Positions 12,141-25,026 of a stretch of DNA of 64,000 nucleotides are shown here, in pieces. The DNA comes from Triops longicaudatus (lineage: Eukaryota; Arthropoda; Branchiopoda; Notostraca; Triopsidae): positions 1,302,001 through 1,366,000 of the forward strand of contig JAGQDJ010000260.1 in assembly GCA_022885665.1 (NCBI GenBank), in the 5' to 3' direction. A program made the translations under genes and the position numbers. The notes beneath the pieces were generated by a model. That model had not been told where the DNA came from. It saw nothing but the letters and a program-made list of their open reading frames with translations, and made no database searches. How positions within the stretch are numbered: the first letter of the stretch is position 1; each line of letters opens with the position of its first letter.

Positions 12141-12569
12141 GTACCAATGACCAGTGGGAGTTTTTTAAGCGCGAGAACACCAAACTTATACTTGTTTAAG
12201 GGGTCTTACTGAACACTACTAGCTCAAGTGTATATTCGACGTGATTCGTCTTAAAACTTTTAAATTAAATTAAGCCCAAGTATAACATGATCTCGTGGAA
12301 AAGAAAAGTTCCCCTCCAAGACTGTTTTGTCATGCGTTAACGCATGGCAGCTCTTGTATTTATTATAGCCGAAGGAAAAAAGCATGTGTAAATTGAAAAA
12401 GGGACTTGAGTTTTTGTTCGTTATAGGCAACAATACTTTTTAGGCAAATTCGCTATAGCCGACGCTTTCCCTGTACATTTACACACGCGTTTTACCCGGA
12501 ACTGCGGACCTTGTCCGATATAGACGATTGTTCGTTATAACCGATGTACTTTATAGCGAGATTTTACTG
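11878..12569. mobile_element. Non-autonomous pogo/Tigger-type DNA transposon (MITE)
   Basis: The two ends are inverted copies: the left end begins CAGTAAAATCTCGCTATAA and the right end, read in reverse complement, begins with the same bases, then GTACATC with one mismatch. Match length is about 26 bp. CAGT...CTCG...TATAACG ends are typical of pogo/Tigger elements of the Tc1/mariner superfamily. A TA precedes the left end; the right flank is CATA, so the expected TA duplication is degraded or shifted. The 692-bp interior has no transposase frame. It contains several TTATAGC/TTATAACC motifs echoing the ends and a long T run. Confidence 0.75.
12100..12132. repeat. Poly-T tract (33 T)
   Basis: Uninterrupted run of 33 T inside the pogo-like element. 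It may be slightly mis-sized by sequencing. Confidence 0.9.
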
Positions 12570-13316
12570 CATATGTGTAACTTATATCCTTAATAGTAGT
12601 AGACAAGGCAGAATCCCTACTTATCATGTTAAATTAAAGATTTTTATATTAATTATGTACACTTTTGTGTTAGTTAAATAAGCAAAGAATGAAAAGTAAG
12701 AATGTCAGGGACTATTCCTTATTAATTCCTTTAGTCGAATATAAATTGAGAACATGAGGCGAAATGCGAACGCCTAATGTTAATGTATAAGGCATGAAAA
12801 TGGACACGGTGACAATAATCTTGCAATCACTTGGATGACTAACTCCTAATATGTGCTAAAAATCCGCACGTGAAATGCTCTCGAGAGTAGTACTTGATGC
12901 TATAACCTTGCATGTTTGCTTTTCCAACTTAATGCTTTCCGCCTAATAAGTTAGGGTCCGTCTTTGTCCTGTTCGGGCAAGTGAGCTCATAACGATGGCC
13001 GATAAGTGTACACAGCATGATGTCAATGTATCGTTTTTGCTGTCAGTGCAAAGCAGGGACAGTCGACAAGCTGAAGAATAAGCATAGCTTTTTAAGAATG
13101 TTCATCGTCCACACGTATAGTTCACTAGTCCCGTACTAGTCTGCTCTATTGCCGTTTTCTCATTGACTACCTCTTTATATTTCAACCTTTAGAAAATGTG
13201 AAGCATGTTTACGCTTGTTTCGGTTGGCTGCCAAGAATAAAAAACCTTGTCTCGCCAATTTCCTATAAGAGTTTTCAAACAAAAGAGAGAGTTCTCATTG
13301 TGTGTATATCTTCCAG
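12570..13316. other. Region upstream of the kinase-less receptor gene
   Basis: The signal-peptide exon of the downstream receptor-like gene should lie here or further upstream, because the first recognised exon opens with a splice acceptor in phase 1. I could not identify it with confidence. No other gene seen. Confidence 0.4.
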
Positions 13317-13922
13317 CTCAGGAGAGCACGGTGACGTGTTTATGCACCACGTCCAGTTGCCAGGAAAGGCGGGAATTAACATGCACAACTTCCGGTCTCT
13401 GTTACACGCAATTCCTAGACAAAAAAGACGGCGCCAACCCTGTCACTCGTGGCTGTGTCAAGTACGGATTACGAAGCAAAACAAACTAATTATCGCTTCC
13501 TACTCACGACCTATTGTTTGTCATAATGGGTGGGATATCGTAGTCGAAAAACTCCACTGTTATGCGAAAATCGACGCCCAGCCGGTCTGGCACAGCATCG
13601 ATGGCCATTGTTGAACTGTTGTCGGACTGATTATTGTAATCAGCACAACTTCGTAGACATGATTCCAAACGTGGAAAACACTAGCGAACGTAAATTTTAT
13701 TTTCTACTTCAAAGTTCCGATAATTGTTTCAATATTATGGGCGTAGATGGACGCAATATTTCCGTGGAAGCTGGACCGTCTTCCAATAATGCAAGTCCCA
13801 GTGGTTTATCGAAACAAGTTTTGTTTGCCGATCGAACAGTTGTTGTAGTCTTTGGTGTTGGAGTTACGATTTTAATTAGTCTAGGCATTATTGGTGCCGT
13901 TGTATTATTTCGTCAAAGATAG
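13317..13922 (+). CDS. Kinase-less TGF-beta/BMP type I receptor-like membrane protein (5' incomplete)
   Basis: Two exons, 13317-13461 and 13544-13922, join in phase. They encode a cysteine pattern of the TGF-beta receptor three-finger ectodomain: TCLCTTSSC, then TCTTSGLCYTQF, then TRGCV, then PLLCENRR, and finally the CC-x4-CN box as CCRTDYCNQ. A spacer of about 70 residues with N-glycosylation sequons follows. A single hydrophobic segment (about TVVVVFGVGVTILISLGIIGAVVLF) comes next and the frame stops three residues later. Type I receptors continue with a GS box and a serine/threonine kinase; none is seen in the next 5.4 kb. As read, it would bind ligand or co-receptor without signalling, like BAMBI, which lies downstream on the same strand. 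A truncated duplicate, or a splice donor just before the stop leading to distant kinase exons, are alternatives. The signal peptide exon is missing. Confidence 0.7.
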
Positions 13923-16900
13923 TTTTGTGTTCTTGAATTCTACAAAATATTAAGTTCGTTATATAAGACAGTACAGTTTCAACAAGCTAAATATTTCGAC
14001 TGCACCCTCATTACTGAACTCTAATTGACAAGTCTGACAGTTCCTTCGACTCCAAATTATACTCTTGAGGTTCCGAGGTTCCCAGTACCCTTTCTTTCTA
14101 GATCTATGGTTACGAAGGAAGGTAATGACAATGTCGCAACCTTTTTGGCGCAGAACGGAAAGCTCCCAGGTTTCTTAAAAAGAAAATAAGGACAACGAGA
14201 TAGGAGAAGGTAGCGTACAGTTTTTATTTTCTAGGCCCAATACACATTTTCAAGCAGTACAATATCTCGAAAGGATTTCTTTGTTAGTTTTTTATATTAA
14301 AAAAAATATTGCAATGTGGCTACGGTCCTTTCAGTATATCCCTTTCAGTAAAAGCATATAGGCCTATATGTGACACCCAAGACTCGTTCGCGTATCTTTT
14401 AATTGTATTATTCACGATTTCTTGCTTATTTTCCCGGTGTCAGCACTTCGTTAGTTCATCCAAAACGCACATTTTTCTAAGTCCGACATTCTTCCCAAAA
14501 GAAAACTGAAAGCTCGATCTCCTGGTTAACCCTTAACGCGAAAAACGAGTCTCATGAGTTAATGCTCCCTAACAAGTTACGTTGGTATACTTTGTGTGGT
14601 TTCCTTCCATTACCGCTAAAGCTGCTCGGGATACGTTGTTTAATGTGCCCATTTTCGCATGGTGGCGTTGCGTGCCAAGGTTTTCTTGTCAGTTGCTAGA
14701 CAAATATGAAGCGTTCTTTGTTTGGCCGACAAAAATTCACCTGCGGCTGCAACAGCCCAGTGCTTCCTTCCCGGTCTGTCATTAGGGAGGACTTTTATTT
14801 CTCATCCAAAAGGTCCCCTATGTTCTGTTATGCACCCAAAGCCCTACAATTTGAAGAGGAGGGAGGTATGGTATTGGGAAAAGTGCAGGACTTCGGATAG
14901 GCAATGCTGTAGAGTTGCTCTTGTAAGGCGTTCTTGCCTGTGAAGTGTTCCAAAAACTCGCAACATACCACTTTGAGCACCCGAGATAATGGTTAGCTAA
15001 CTCCCTGCTTTTTCGTTGAAGGTCTGGTCCAAGATTGTTTTAATAGGCACTTGTAAAAGCTTTTCGAACCAAAAGGATCTAAAGTTTTAGAAATTTCTTG
15101 CGCACTTTCCTGCTTACTTTGCATACATTTTTGTAGAAAAAAAAAAAACAAAAAACAACTCAACAAGCACTTTTTCTAGGGGTCACCACGTATTTCATCT
15201 GTTTACCCAAGTTACAACTAGAAAGCAAGCAATTCATACGAGTGTATGTTAGTGTAGTGGCCTATACAATATATGTTTTCACTCATTTTCATTGTATTAA
15301 CTACACTTGTATTGCATTAACTCATAAATTGTTACTCATTGTATTAACAGTCATTGTCACAGCATTCGGGATTTTCACGTCCCTCAGTATATGTGGATTT
15401 AGTGCTCGTGTCATGTGAAGCTATAACTTCTGAAGGACAATTGGGATGCGTTTTGTTTTCACCCTTGTCACAATATTTTGCCGCAGATGGTTAATGACAG
15501 GAGTATAAAAACGTCATTTACAGGTACTTTACGACCCGAAACGCAAAGCACATAGCCCAAGGGGTCTATATTTCCAGAGCCTGTTTTGATACCGCCCGAC
15601 TTTCTTGTCCACTTTCTTAATTTAACGACAGTTCCATAGCGCGCCTAACGGATTATTTGTCTTGGATGGCGAAAGATCCACAAGTACCATTTCATAACAT
15701 TTGAGCGTCTTATGTCTCCTCAGCCGCCATTCTGTCTCATCATCAGCCGCCTTTTTCTCCATTTTCATTTTTTATGCTCCTTTACCTGGTTTCTAATCAC
15801 GGGGCCATTAAAGCCCCCAAAAGCACTCACGGTCAACAACGGCTATTTGTCTTGTTCGTTTTCCTAAAAGCCCGAGTTTGAGTCCCACTAAATCCCAAAG
15901 ACAATGCCAAAAGATTATAAAGCCACCCTTATGCTTTCTTTGTAGACCCAAACCGGTATTTTGGGCATACTGTGAACACGTTTCCACATTCTCTCACATT
16001 TAACCATGCAAAAAAAGCTGACAATTATTTAAAGCACTCGATATTTTAAATCAAAGAACTTATCACGAAAAAAGTTTGAAAGTAATCTCACGCTGGGTTT
16101 ACTGTCAGTAGAAAGTAAGTATTGTCCTTGTCGCTAAACAGGGTCGCGTTTTATTCTGCCACTAATGGCTATCGTAAAATGTACGAGCTAATGTAAAAGT
16201 GCATTAACTATGCAAAAATTACAAGCCGTCTACAGGGCCATAGTTACTGTTACACAATTGGCGATCTGCTGTTGCAAAAATAAATGTTCTAGAGCCTCTA
16301 GGTTGTTTTGTAAAAAAAAAGTCTGCACGACATTTGAAACTCTATTTACTCTTCCAAATCAATTAAAGTGTTCCTGTTCAGTAAATTACGCTAGATACTG
16401 TGTCATTTCCGCCTCAAACGTTTGATACACAAAAACACTCCATGCCCTACATGTATTATAAAAGCTGCGACCCAATTATTCCTGGAAAAAGTGACAGTCT
16501 TTCCAAGTAATACGGCACAGCACAATACTGAGAATATTGTAAATGACAATTACTGGCAGTAACTTTTAGTCAAAGAACTTTTAGTCAAAGACACCTTATT
16601 CGTCGCAAGTTGCTAATGAGAACGAGACGATTAACAAAGCAGTCGGAGAGCTGAGATATGTTGGTATATTAGCCACGAATGTTATCGAAACAAGTCATAA
16701 ACGCGGTCGTATTATGCTGCGTCCATTGTAGAACTGAATAATTAACCAGACATCTCGTTGATCTGGCTAATTAGCATTTTTTATCCTGTTAGAACTTTTT
16801 GGGAGAATTTTTGCTTTGTGAAATGGTAGGGAACCCGACTAAAGTCAATATTGGTCTTAGCATCCCCAGGAGGTCTTAACCCCCGTCAGCACCCTGAGAA

Positions 16901-19345
16901 ACGTTGTGGCGGGAAGGGATGGCGAGGGTTTCTTTCCTGCGAAGGAAGAAGAGGGCTGTGTCTACATCTGTTTGGGAGAAGCTGCTCTTGTAGCTTGATT
17001 GATATCAGTTTTCTGAAACTCTTGACTGAGGCGACCCACACGCCGACGTCAGGTCGCCATGCAGATCCTCTCGTGACCTGGCGACATGTCTGGTCTGCCC
17101 ACGCTATCATCCTGCCCTTGCCAATGATCGCACAGCTCACCAACTCACCCAAGCATTCCCCAAACTTTGCTATCAGTGTTATCAATGCAAGCAATCGCGT
17201 TCCGAAGCTACTTGCCTCCCTAAATATAGTCAAAGCCTCATCACCGGCCCGACTTTGTGTTCCACGATATATTCATTATTGGTACGATACGCGAATCGCT
17301 AGCCAAGTTGATTAGCACTGAAAGAGTTAACAACAAAGAATGCGTAAGCGGCAAATCTGCCTCTCTGTGGTTATGACCCGTATTCAGTCATCTTTCTCAG
17401 TCTTTTAAGGACACATTTTTTCAAGTGTTTGCTTGGTTGTGGCAGTAATTTGGAAGGAAACCTTTTTGAGTCCCAGCGGTAGTAGAAGTGCTTGGTAGTA
17501 AAAGGGTCGAGAGGCTGGTCGAAAATTATGGACAGCATCTGGAAACCTTTATTTTAATATGGAACCGCAAGTTAGAAGGAAACGGGAAACTGGTTTTGTT
17601 ATCACTTTGCTGTGTGCAGCCATTCAAGCGGGCCAAATTCATCGAAAAAGGTACACGAGAAAGGTTTTACAGGTTTATCTGTTACTTAGTCCCCTACCCT
17701 TCCTTTTTTTCAAAAGAAAAGGAAAAGAATGGAGCCCAGGAAGCATTTATGCAAAATAGGGCCTGTCATCATACTCTACAATGCTCTCTGTAAATGGCTT
17801 GTGCTTTTGGTGGCATTGTTTGCTTTAGTTGACTTTCGGTGTACACTGCTTGGAAGAGATTAATTCTGATAAGATTTAATTGAACTGAATAAGAACCTAT
17901 TTCTCAAGGGATACGCGTTACAAAAAGGTTATTCTTGTGTCTTAAACCTGCATTTACTTCTTCGCTTCCATAATGCAAAGTAAAAGCACACATTAAAGCT
18001 AATGTCGTAAAGATTGCAATACGTTCGTCTGCGTTTCGCTAGCATTGATATATTATTATTATTTTTTAAAAATTCTTTTTCTTTTTTTTTGCATATATTG
18101 GCTGTTGACTCACTTATAATAACATGGTAAGAACCTCGCAAAAACTTCCCCAGAGCAAGTTTTTGTTGCTTTACAAAGCTAATATTGTAAAAGCTTCTAT
18201 GCCACAGAATTGATAGCTGCGATGTGATTTTTTGCCACTCAGTTACGTCGCCATTGGCCATTTGCATTTCCATCTCCATCCCAAGGGATCCGGAGTCGTT
18301 ATAGACGTTGGTTTTAAGCGATTTTTTGTCGCTTTATTACTACGCTCTAGCTCTCCCTTTCGCTCGACTTCCTAAATAAAAAGTTCGGCGCCATAACCGC
18401 ACCAGCTTATGTGCGCTACGCATGTCGCTATATCCCAATACGAAAGAGTCATGCCAACGTATTTTTCTTTTTGAAGGACAAATTAACCTTAATAGGCCGA
18501 ACTTTGGCTCCTTTAACCCGCCATATACTTGTTGATGAGTACTGGCGCACTCCCTAAGTCGTTTTGCGACAGTCTGGAGCCTGACTAAACGTCCCAAGTT
18601 CCGGGGGTGACAATATCCCAAAGTAGAATGTTTTTGAGTCCGAAGGCCTAGTGGACTTTGTATAGGGATCGATTACAACGATTACAACGGGTCTGATTCA
18701 ACAACCTGCGAATTGCTGCGTAAGTTACGTGAGTCATCCGTTAAACAAATAAAGCGTAATAACGTATGAGAAGACGTCGATGGAATGGTATAGATTTTGG
18801 ACTGGTTTGCTGTTAGTGTTGCTGCTGCTGCCTGGCTGCCTGTCAGACGGTAATTAGTGTGCTGGGAGATGGGCAGGCCTGGCATGGCGCCTGTCTGTCG
18901 GGCCAGATCGACCGACTGAGTTCCGAGGGGGGCACTTTTGCCTTATGCTTTCTACATCGAAACATCCTAGCCAGCGCAAACCCCTGAGTAGTAACCACGC
19001 CTACCGACTTTACCCATCCCTTCAGTCTTTCGTTTTCGTAAGCATAAGCATTCGGAAATGTGCGTGAAGGACTATAGAAACCGGCCGTACCGCTAGTCAA
19101 GTTAGTTAGTTGAATACCAGAGCCCGAGTTGGAAGTGTATCCGTGAGTCGAACTGTATATCTTGCTTCACTGTAACAGAGTACGATAGTGCGGGGGGCAA
19201 TATTAATCTCTTCAAACTCAAGACTTAAAGTACCTTACCAAGGAGAACGTCATGTGCGGCTTTCACTCCCACGACCGCAAGCTTGGATTACTTATTCGAT
19301 AATAACTTGTCTTGGCGCTTCCACGGCGCAAAGCTGGAAAGGAAT
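13923..19345. other. 5.4-kb gap between the two pseudoreceptor genes
   Basis: No kinase motif (glycine loop, HRD, DFG) and no other recognisable exon found on the plus strand. Open frames on both strands at 16851-17315 overlap each other and look like GC-richer repeat or chance sequence. The end of the gap presumably contains the BAMBI promoter and 5'UTR. Confidence 0.45.
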
Positions 19346-22300
19346 ATGGAACTCGTGGACAGAATGTGTGGCTTATTTTTCATTTGGTGGATGTGTTATT
19401 GTTGTGGCTGTGTCGATGCTGCAGCAGTTTTGATCCAACCACAGTTAAACACGGCATCTAGTCTTCATGCACACAACTCAGTTAATCTCGCCCTAGAAAC
19501 GGAGTTGCAAACCTTAGGGGACAACTTGAGTCGAGGTAAGGAATCAAATCTTATTGGGGTGTAAACAAATTCCGAGAATTGGGATAAGGTTTGTCTTACT
19601 AAGCATTGTTTCGTTGTTATTGACAGAAATCCGGTGTTACTGTAATTTACCGGTATGTGTAACAACTGGTTACATGTGCAAATCCGCCCTAGCCACCTGC
19701 TTTTCCGAGATTGTGGACCCCCAAGATTTGTCCCAAACTCGACACGGATGCCTCGAATTACTCAACAAGTAAACATGTTACTCTTTTTTTTTTTAAGTAC
19801 AGGAGCTAGAACAAACTACCTTAAGTACTACAGTGTAAAAATACTGTGTATATTATGAAGCAAAAGCTTGTGGATTACGTGTTTTGCGGAAGGATTGAGG
19901 CCAGCCGTACGTCTATAATCGCATTCTTACTAAGAAGTGACCTCATCCTGCTAGTTGGAATGGTGCACTAGAATTCCCGGTTTGGAACATTCCAAGTGAG
20001 ACGCCATGCCAAGAATACATGCTTTGCATTGCGCTCTGTAGTCAGCACCAAGTATTTTCACTCTTCTTTCTGAGGCAAGAAAGAAAAACGAAACTAAAGA
20101 TGACCAAGACTGATAGTATGTATTATGATTTGCCCGCTGTACGACCTGGCACCATCCTGATGTGATCATGCACGGTTTCCGACGCCTTAGAGCATAACGT
20201 ATAATCTTTGCCAAGCTCTTTCGACTGAATCATAGCTTGTTTTATAATACATACACACACGCCGCTTTGGCCTTCGAGGCACCATCAGCCTTGTTGTATT
20301 TGTGGTTGTCATAACAAAAGGACAAAAAGTAAGCAAAAATGTTAGCTAACAAAAAAGGAAGGAAAGAAAAATGAAGGGAAATTATGTTTTGTTAGACAAA
20401 CATTTTGATAGAGTTGAGAATATTTCAGGACTCGGCAAGGCTTTTTGTATCAAGCATACTAAAGTACTTATGTTGTAGTGTGCGGCCGGACACCTGTCGT
20501 CCCAGTCATCATGAACACCACAAGCACCATCACGAGCAACAACAGCAGCAGCAACCCCAACAGCAACAAGCAATGGTCCTATGCTGTGGAGACGACATGT
20601 GCAACTACGTGCTGCAGGCCAAGGCCAACGACTCTCAAGGTACTAGACGTTTGATAAATTACCCAGCTAGTATCAGTACTTCAACGAGACATCGTCTTTT
20701 TTGCATGGGAAAGAAGAAATTTCGAATCATCACAGTATCCCTAAGTGTAGTACAATATTGCAAGTCTTTCAGTAATGCATGTTGTGACCTGTCCACTCTT
20801 TTCGAGCTAGCGTAGGACAGCTGTCGCTTTCAGAAGTCACTCACCCAAAGACGTTTTAACGTCCCATGTCTCAGAGCAAGCAAAGGCAGATGGTTTCAGT
20901 TTTTTTATGCGATATCGAATATTTTCTCTACGACGGGTATGTGTGCTTACTTACATGGTACGGTATGTTCACCATGGAATGTGCCAGGAAACTCTGTTTT
21001 GTGTGCTGTCGTCTTACTGTATTTTTCCGAATGTTCTTTTGCAGTGTAAGCTTTCATCACTAAGTGCATCTCTCAGCCTATTTTTGCAAACTTTTCACAT
21101 TTCAATTGAGTCATTGTAAGTAAATTTTCGTTCTTTTTAGAAAAAAAAAATGCCGTCGTATTCACAGTAGAAGATACATGTAGACTAACGACTAGGTAAT
21201 AGTTTATGGTCGTTTGGCGTAAGTCCAAGTAAATGCTTCAAAAGATCGTTCCAAACAGAAAACTATACATATTACGCCGGTCCAGAGTTTTTGTTCGGAA
21301 ACTTAAGCAAATACAACTTGCACGGTCTAAATGACAGAAGAATGGTTTCTGTTTTGTCGCTGTAAGCTATTTCGTTCGGAGACAATAGGTCCTTAGCGGC
21401 CTGTGTAGATTCCTTCCGGTCAAAACGAGACCTTTCGTTGTGTTTGCTTAAGCCACGAAAAGAAAGAGCGAAGGTTGGCTAGAGGAAGGGGGTCTTGCTG
21501 AGGGAAAAAAAGGGAAACCTTTTTACCTACTGCCCCTTGTCCAGTTTCGCTCATCGAATGGGTTCTGCATTCTTGGCCCCGAAACGGTTGAAGTCCTTCA
21601 ATGCTTGCTCAAGCACATGTGCTTCTTTTAAAAGCATTCGTTAATAGGGCGACATGACGACGTTTCTCTGCAGCTCGCTCAATTAGACAAACTTGTTTTC
21701 TGAGTTAACACCTAGTAGTTTTCCGTCTGTCGATCTGACATTCCTTGGGCATGGGTCCACGTCAAGATTACCACTTTAGCTGTTGGTATTTGCATAGGCA
21801 CTTCTTGTAACCGGTTTTCAGCTCGTCTTCCAACTCAACTTGACTTCAAGTGAATAGGAGAAAATATTTGACAACAGATGAGAGGATTGTGGGATATGGG
21901 AACGAAAGCAGATTAAGTTGGAGTTCTTTATTGTTCAGCCAGTCGCATGGGATGATTTTACCGGAAATTTCAATTCAACTTCCAAGTGAGGAGCTAACGA
22001 GTCAAAAACTCCCAAGATCGTATGTGCTGTTTCATGAGAAAGGTGCTTCCGCTACAAGTACCCCATTCCTCGCTAACGAGCTTCAGGTTCAGAAAATCGC
22101 GATCCAAACCATGCTACTCTTTGAGAGTTTTACCTCCTTTAGGGGGTAAGAAACCATGGGGCGGGCTAAGACTTGATTATGCTGAGAGTGGATTTCGCGT
22201 CGTTAAGCATTTCCTTTCAATACTTGTTCAGTATAGTTTTACCTGTTTCCTTTTTCGTGTTCTCCTCCTCTTCGTCGAACCAAAAACTTGAGAACCGGCA

Positions 22301-23295
22301 GGTAGAACAGAAATCGGTCGTTTGCGGGGGTTGGCGATGAGTTCGAATTCGAAGGCCTATGTTTTTCAAGTCCCTTGCCTTAATCACAGAGCGCCTAAGT
22401 TTTCTAACAAAGATGGAAGGCTTAGATTACGATAAGATTCTTAACTTGTCTCGTGTTTCTTAGACGTTGGTCCAGCCTCGAGTTTTCCTCACAGAAATGA
22501 ATCTTTGCCATTATTTTTAAACACTCGTGTAGTAAACGTGCGTCGTTGTTTTGTTTGGATAAATGTGACTAATGCTTTGTTTGTTTTGTTTGTGTAATAC
22601 TAGGACCGGCCCAAACACAAATACCTAATGGGGACGTTTTGTCTGGGGGTGCTTCCATTTCTGCCTCGTCTGTTGGAGTTCAGCAGCGTCCTCAACAGTC
22701 ACCGGGCTCCTTTTTCGTTTCATTAGCCCCGTTGCCACCGGGTTCCAATCTAGCTGCCGGAAATTTGGTGGTGGGATCCGGCCCTGTACCATCCTCAGCT
22801 GATTTGTGGCTGAAAGCAGCTACTATTGCCGTGCCAATTGCTGGAGGATTCATACTGGTGTTGTTGGTGTTACTAGCCATTCAAATGCTCAAAAGAGACC
22901 GACAATGGCCCCGGTTAGATGTCCATGATCCTCGTCATCATGCGGCTCATGAATTTGACATGCAGCGGCCTTGCGGACATGGGACGAATACGGCTTGTGT
23001 GAGTTATTCTACCGCGACGGCCCGTTCTCTTCCGCGGCTGTGGGGAAAATCCAAAACGCAGTGTAATCGAGCGTTTGTGAAATCTACATCTCAAAGAACT
23101 ATTTATCCTGTGAAGAGTCGCGAGAGGCAACCGATGCTAGTAGTGGATCAAGACAAAACTAAAGACGTGCCTAGCGTTAATCACGTTATTTACGCCATGC
23201 CGGCTGTTCATCATCATCACCATCATCAACCACACCACCCTGCTCGGCATCACCCTTCACAACACAACGAAAAACGTAGTAATGACGTATTGTAA
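19346..23295 (+). CDS. BAMBI: BAMBI, TGF-beta/BMP pseudoreceptor
   Basis: BAMBI resembles a type I receptor without kinase and inhibits BMP/activin/TGF-beta signalling at the plasma membrane. Four exons, 19346-19535, 19627-19768, 20479-20639 and 22604-23295, join in phase to 394 residues. A hydrophobic signal region follows MELVDRMCGLFF. The ectodomain has the hallmark GEIRCYCN, then VTTGYMCKS, CFSEIVDPQD and HGCLELL, closing with CCGDDMCNY. The juxtamembrane and membrane segment DLWLKAATIAVPIAGGFILV is almost the vertebrate sequence. Two peculiarities: a His/Gln-rich insert of about 20 residues inside the ectodomain before the CC box, and a His-rich stretch near the C-terminus. The third intron is about 2 kb. 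The family identity is certain. The start is chosen as the first ATG giving a plausible signal peptide. Confidence 0.95.
20507..20574 (+). repeat. CAT/CAC and CAG/CAA repeat in BAMBI exon 3 (His- and Gln-rich insert)
   Basis: Impure trinucleotide repeat coding first for a His-rich stretch and then for a Gln-rich stretch, between the ectodomain cysteines. Mixed CAA and CAG codons suggest that it is not a recent slippage. Confidence 0.85.
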
Positions 23296-23646
23296 ATTGC
23301 AGCTTCTAGCGCAAAATGAGATATCTTTATACGTCACATGCGTTTTTTTTTTCTTGCATTTACCTGTGCGTCTTCAAAGCCAGCAAGTCATTTGTACATA
23401 GAACGTCAGTTATCGGAGACATTTTATTATGTGTGCTCAGAAGTCATATAAGGGTGGGTTTACACATGAATTTAATCAAACTATGCATTCGAATGTATTT
23501 TTTTACCGAGACAAGAGTTTGTCGGTTCGCTCCATTTTCTGCATTTGTAAATACAACATTCGTGTGGCCTTTCGGGGAATTGTTTTCTTCCTAAAATGCA
23601 TAGATCTCATAAATGAGATACAATATTCAGGTGCAGTAGTGCACCA

Positions 23647-23652
23647 AATAAA
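23647..23652 (+). terminator. Candidate BAMBI polyadenylation signal
   Basis: AATAAA about 350 bases after the BAMBI stop on the plus strand. It is the first clear hexamer after the gene. Confidence 0.4.
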
Positions 23653-25026
23653 TCACAAAATACGCACATCACTAAAAGAGTCATCCTGTTACAAGGTTTG
23701 AATATTTCGTGAGGATTGCGAATGCGATGCTCAAAGCAAGCTCGATTTTCACCAGATATCATGGAGTTTTTGTAGCGTGTAACACATGAGAGCTTCTAAG
23801 GAGACGAAACTCGTAAATATTCTCCAACATAATCTTGTCATGAGGTAATAATTTCATTGTAAGAAAAATACTTCTGCTGAAAAATTGATTACTATAAGTC
23901 ACTTGTCACTTCGAGAGCAATGCTTTGTCATCGGAAATGTAGGATGTGCAAAGTACTTTAGTTATTCTAATATTGTTCGGCCATTTTGGATAAGTTGCTC
24001 ATGAGAAACAATATTTTCTCCATCCTTCGGTATCTCAATAGAAGCAATAACACTAAGGAACAATGCAATGTCGTAAGTTACGGGTGAGAAAAGGCCAACG
24101 TTTCCCTAGAAAACCGTACTGCACGAAATAGTCACAAATAGTCAAATCCAAGTTGCTTAATTTTTAAGTTTATTTTTTAAAAAATAAGCTTTATCAAAAG
24201 AATATGAAGGCGTAGAACAGTTGGTGGTAAGCACAACATTACCGTCGAAAAGATAAGTAGTAATATTTGAGCAATTTTTTTTTTTTTTAACCTAACCGGA
24301 AGGTTTACCATATTATTTGCCCGTCTGAATTTTTTACATCGGGACCTTAAGGTCCTGCATAGAATGAAGTTATATAGCGCATCGATGACAAGGAAGTATA
24401 AAAAAGGTCATCTGAAATATGTTGATGCATTGAATACGCAGTACTTCGCAGTACCCAATGGAAAATCTCAGTAAAACTTTGGAGGTACTTTCAAAGTTTG
24501 CCTATATTTCATTTCTTCTGAACAAGAACAAAAATAAACGACAGTTGATATTTTTCTAAAGCTGATAGTAGAAACTACTTGTCGGTTGGGCGTGTGGGCA
24601 GAAAATAATTCCGCATCGAACGTCGACGGGCCAATCTGATTCTAGTGAGGGTTGCAGTAGATTTCAGTGATTTCAATCACGGATTGTCAATTTTTAAGAT
24701 TTTATCTGTATCCAGAACATATTATATGAGATTTCCACGAAATCTTATGACGCTATCATAAGTCGTACACACAGATTTATTCAGAGTTAAAACCGTGCAT
24801 AATTCTATTGAGCGAGTCCTAAAATAAAAGTCAAGTTTCATCCTAGGTAGCTGCAATAAATGATGCAATGACATTTTCCCGCTGGTGGCGCTTGTGCTTC
24901 TTGCGCTTTCATGTTGGTCTCCGTAGTGGTATTCTTCAAGCTCCTCCCATCGTTACTTGGCCAACGTAATCATGAATGTTGGGTGTAGTTGTTTTTGTTA
25001 TCTTTTCCACGTTTAATTAACCAAAC
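23653..25026. other. Intergenic between BAMBI and SHP2
   Basis: AT-rich, with a near-palindromic A/T stretch around 24171-24192. No coding exon recognised. The part next to 25026 should hold the SHP2 promoter and 5'UTR. Confidence 0.45.

Noticed and set aside
16851..17315. Long overlapping open frames on both strands
   Set aside because: No family resemblance; both strands open in a GC-richer patch is typical of chance or a decayed repeat.
24171..24192. A/T-rich near-palindrome
   Set aside because: Expected by chance in such AT-rich sequence.
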